A stretch of DNA of 64,000 bases from Scatolibacter rhodanostii (GTDB taxonomy: Bacteria; Bacillota; Clostridia; Oscillospirales; Acutalibacteraceae). Shown here piece after piece: positions 62,244 to 64,000 of this stretch. The position numbers and the translations under genes are program-made. Positions within the stretch are counted from its first letter, which is position 1. Every line of letters begins with the position of its first letter. The notes below the pieces were generated by a model. That model was not told the DNA's origin. It saw only the letters and a list, made by a program, of their open reading frames with translations, and made no database searches. The stretch is from assembly GCF_900197595.1 (NCBI RefSeq), contig NZ_FZLO01000002.1, positions 496,001 to 560,000 of the forward strand. Reading direction: 5' to 3'.

Positions 62244-62663
62244 TCAAATCTCAAAATCTTCTGATTTAAAATTCTGATAAAAGCGGCCTTCACAAGCGGT
62301 AAACTTTAACACACAATAATCAGGATCTGTAACACCCAGGGAGTAATAAATCGTATCACCAGTCTGCCAAATCATCTCTTTGCTTTCTGCGTCCTCTAAA
62401 ACTTCCATGATGCCTTTCAGCATAACACCACGAAAAAAGCGACGGTCACAAAAATAGAGACAAGCTTTCGAATTATTACGATATTGACTCACACGCTTTG
62501 AGGAGGTATTGGTGGTAAAATAAAAGGTGTGAATTCCTTCTCTTTTTCTAGGCGCCAACATGGCTTTCGTATTGGGAAATCCCTCTTCGTCAACCGAACT
62601 AATATAGGCTGTTTTCTGCTTGTCAATCAAATTACCAATCGTCTTAACCGCATCCCGCATCAT
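62244..62663 (-). CDS. Pyridoxamine 5'-phosphate oxidase family protein
   Basis: Split-barrel protein of about 139 residues. It has KTAYISSVDEEGFPNTKAM (first barrel strands) and HTFYFTTNTSSKRVSQ (flavin-phosphate contact region), ending in a short YQNF tail. The family binds FMN, F420 or heme; the substrate is unknown. The ATG at 62663 has AGGGG about 7 bases upstream, better than the ATG at 62669 that touches it. It follows the pyruvate kinase gene by 28 bp, so probably one transcript. Confidence 0.85.
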   Translation of the reverse strand: MMRDAVKTIGNLIDKQKTAYISSVDEEGFPNTKAMLAPRKREGIHTFYFTTNTSSKRVSQYRNNSKACLYFCDRRFFRGVMLKGIMEVLEDAESKEMIWQTGDTIYYSLGVTDPDYCVLKFTACEGRFYQNFKSEDFEI

Positions 62664-62691
62664 ATGCATTCCCCTTTTTCTTTATAAAAAG

Positions 62692-64000
62692 TTAGCAAGC
62701 TGATACATAGCCCGTTTTGGCATCCATTTTTACAACGGCTCCACTTTTTAAAATCTTGGTTGCGTTTTTAGCACCCAAAATAACAGGAATATCCATGGCA
62801 TATCCAGCAATAGCTGCGTGCGTGTTCATGCCTTCTTTTTCGGTGATAATTCCCGAGGCATGACGTAGGTATTCAACAATCGAATTGTCTGTATGAGAAA
62901 CTACCAAAATGTCGCCGTCGGCAAACTTGGTTTTTACTTCTTCCAAATCTTCACAGACACAAAGCCTTGCGGAAACGGTCTTTTCTGTTATGCCTGTACC
63001 GGTTGTAAGGATATGACCTACCACGTGTACTTTCATCATATTGGTAGTTCCGGTAATACCAAGGGGCATACCAGCCGTAATAACGGCAATATCCCCGCTG
63101 GAAACAATACCTGCATTTTCTGCGGCATCTACGGCGTGATCAAACAAAGCGTCAATATCCGTTTCTTCCTGAATCAATACCGGGTAGACGTTCCAAGAGA
63201 GATTCAACTGACGGCACACTTTTTCTTCCATCGTGCAACCAACAATAGGGGAGAAGGGACGGAATTTTGAAATCTCTCTGGCGGTAATCCCTGATTTTGT
63301 AACGGTAATAATCGCTTTTGCTCCTAAATCATGTGCCGTGGTACAAGAAGCATGAGAAATTGCATTGGTTACGTCGAATGCAACGTCAGAGTTATCTCTC
63401 ATATTAAAACGCTTGACATAATTAATATTTGCTTCGGCTTCACGAGCAATTCTAACCATGGTCTTAACTGCCTCAACCGGATATTTTCCTGCGGCTGTTT
63501 CGCCTGAAAGCATGATACAGCTTGTCCCGTCATAAATTGCATTGGCCACATCTGTTGCCTCTGCACGAGTGGGACGGGGGTTCTTAATCATAGATTCTAG
63601 CATCTGTGTTGCTGTGATAACCTGCTTGCCTGCTTTATAGGCTTTGGCAATCAACTTTTTCTGCAGAACCGGTACTTCCTCAAGAGGAATCTCAACGCCC
63701 ATATCTCCGCGGGCAACCATGATGCCTTCTACCACACGAAGAATCTCGTCAATATTCTCGACACCCTCCATGTTCTCAATCTTTGCAATGATATTGATAT
63801 TATGGCAATTATATTCTGTCAAGATTTTACGAATTTCTAAAATATCGGCTGCACTTCTTGTGAAAGAAGCAGCGATAAAATCAAAGCCATTCTCAATCCC
63901 AAAAATAATGTCTGCTCTGTCTTTTTCACTGACAAAAGGCATTGAAAGCTGAGAGCCGGGTACGTTCACGCCTTTATGATTAGAAATCACACCGCCAGCT
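62692..64000 (-). CDS. pyk: Pyruvate kinase, N-terminal part outside window
   Basis: Glycolytic enzyme converting PEP and ADP to pyruvate and ATP. The visible part starts within GGVISNHKGVNVPG and shows the catalytic IMVARGDMGVEIPLEEVP, ATQMLESMIKNPRPTRAE and SGETAAGKYPVEAV. A C-terminal extension (about the last 80 residues) ending GAVVKMDAKTGYVSAC has the PEP-utilizer mobile-domain motif EGMNTHAAI, as in Bacillus and many clostridial pyruvate kinases. About 436 residues are seen; roughly 150 N-terminal residues lie beyond the right edge. Reading continues to the last base with no start. Confidence 0.96.
   Translation of the reverse strand, partial: AGGVISNHKGVNVPGSQLSMPFVSEKDRADIIFGIENGFDFIAASFTRSAADILEIRKILTEYNCHNINIIAKIENMEGVENIDEILRVVEGIMVARGDMGVEIPLEEVPVLQKKLIAKAYKAGKQVITATQMLESMIKNPRPTRAEATDVANAIYDGTSCIMLSGETAAGKYPVEAVKTMVRIAREAEANINYVKRFNMRDNSDVAFDVTNAISHASCTTAHDLGAKAIITVTKSGITAREISKFRPFSPIVGCTMEEKVCRQLNLSWNVYPVLIQEETDIDALFDHAVDAAENAGIVSSGDIAVITAGMPLGITGTTNMMKVHVVGHILTTGTGITEKTVSARLCVCEDLEEVKTKFADGDILVVSHTDNSIVEYLRHASGIITEKEGMNTHAAIAGYAMDIPVILGAKNATKILKSGAVVKMDAKTGYVSAC

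Noticed and set aside
62692-63990. Complete pyruvate kinase starting near the right edge
   Set aside because: The GTG codon at 63990 lies inside the family motif GGVISNHKG; the true start is beyond the window.

Overview
The window looks like chromosome from a strictly anaerobic, low-to-mid GC Firmicute of class Clostridia. An Oscillospirales-like lineage is my inference, not a proof. Supporting signs are strong AGGAGG-type ribosome binding sites, many TTGACA-17-TATAAT promoters, a radical-SAM [FeFe]-hydrogenase maturation set (hydG, hydF, hydE plus a TM1266-type regulator), rubrerythrin, a type III glutamine synthetase, and a PEP-utilizer domain on pyruvate kinase. I see no rRNA, CRISPR array, insertion sequence or prophage. 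One tRNA (Lys, TTT) is present.

Layout. 1-2209 (minus): end of an alanine/cation symporter, then a deacetylase and amidase cell-wall pair. 2318-6427 (plus): a promoter, a hairpin-rich leader of about 300 nt, and a two-gene heterodimeric ABC exporter. 6522-9873: hemW, a VanZ-like gene, a convergent 8-oxoguanine glycosylase and a DUF6062 gene. 9874-10616: a 743-bp AT-rich gap with a cluster of DnaA-box-like nonamers. 10617-18119: rlmB, a 1251-residue membrane protein that looks like a catalytically dead P-type ATPase behind an eleven-copy Pro/Gln repeat, a flavin-type oxidase-like gene and an EF-G paralogue. 18167-22056: a divergent yeiH/lysR pair, an Rrf2 regulator with an FMN reductase, and a small zinc-ribbon membrane protein. 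22261-27199: rubrerythrin and the hydrogenase maturation genes. 27377-28954 (minus): a PilZ, hemerythrin and CheX operon. 29212-32327: tRNA-Lys, a duplicated PF06541 membrane protein, a DUF378 gene and araD. 32583-41299 (minus): nucleotide synthesis genes pyrG, carB fused to dapF, carA and purF, with a likely attenuator ahead of purF. 41786-44040 (plus): glnN. 44246-55609 (minus): an AT-rich surface-polysaccharide operon (three glycosyltransferases, polymerase, pyruvyl transferase, flippase, an FrhB-like iron-sulfur protein) ending in a secreted GH25 lysozyme with six nearly identical repeats. 56054-64000 (minus): murF, murE, an M18 aminopeptidase, a secreted M23 hydrolase, a flavin-type oxidase-like gene and the C-terminal part of pyruvate kinase.

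Themes. Much of the window serves cell-wall and surface assembly (deacetylase, amidase, murE/murF, M23, GH25, pyruvylated polysaccharide) and nucleotide/nitrogen metabolism (carAB, purF, pyrG, glnN). Oxygen and redox handling also recurs (rubrerythrin, hemerythrin, FMN reductase). The items most worth a second look are the CarB-DapF fusion whose DapF half lacks the first catalytic cysteine, the pseudo-P-type ATPase, the DnaA-box-like cluster away from dnaA, and the structured leaders of the ABC exporter and purF.
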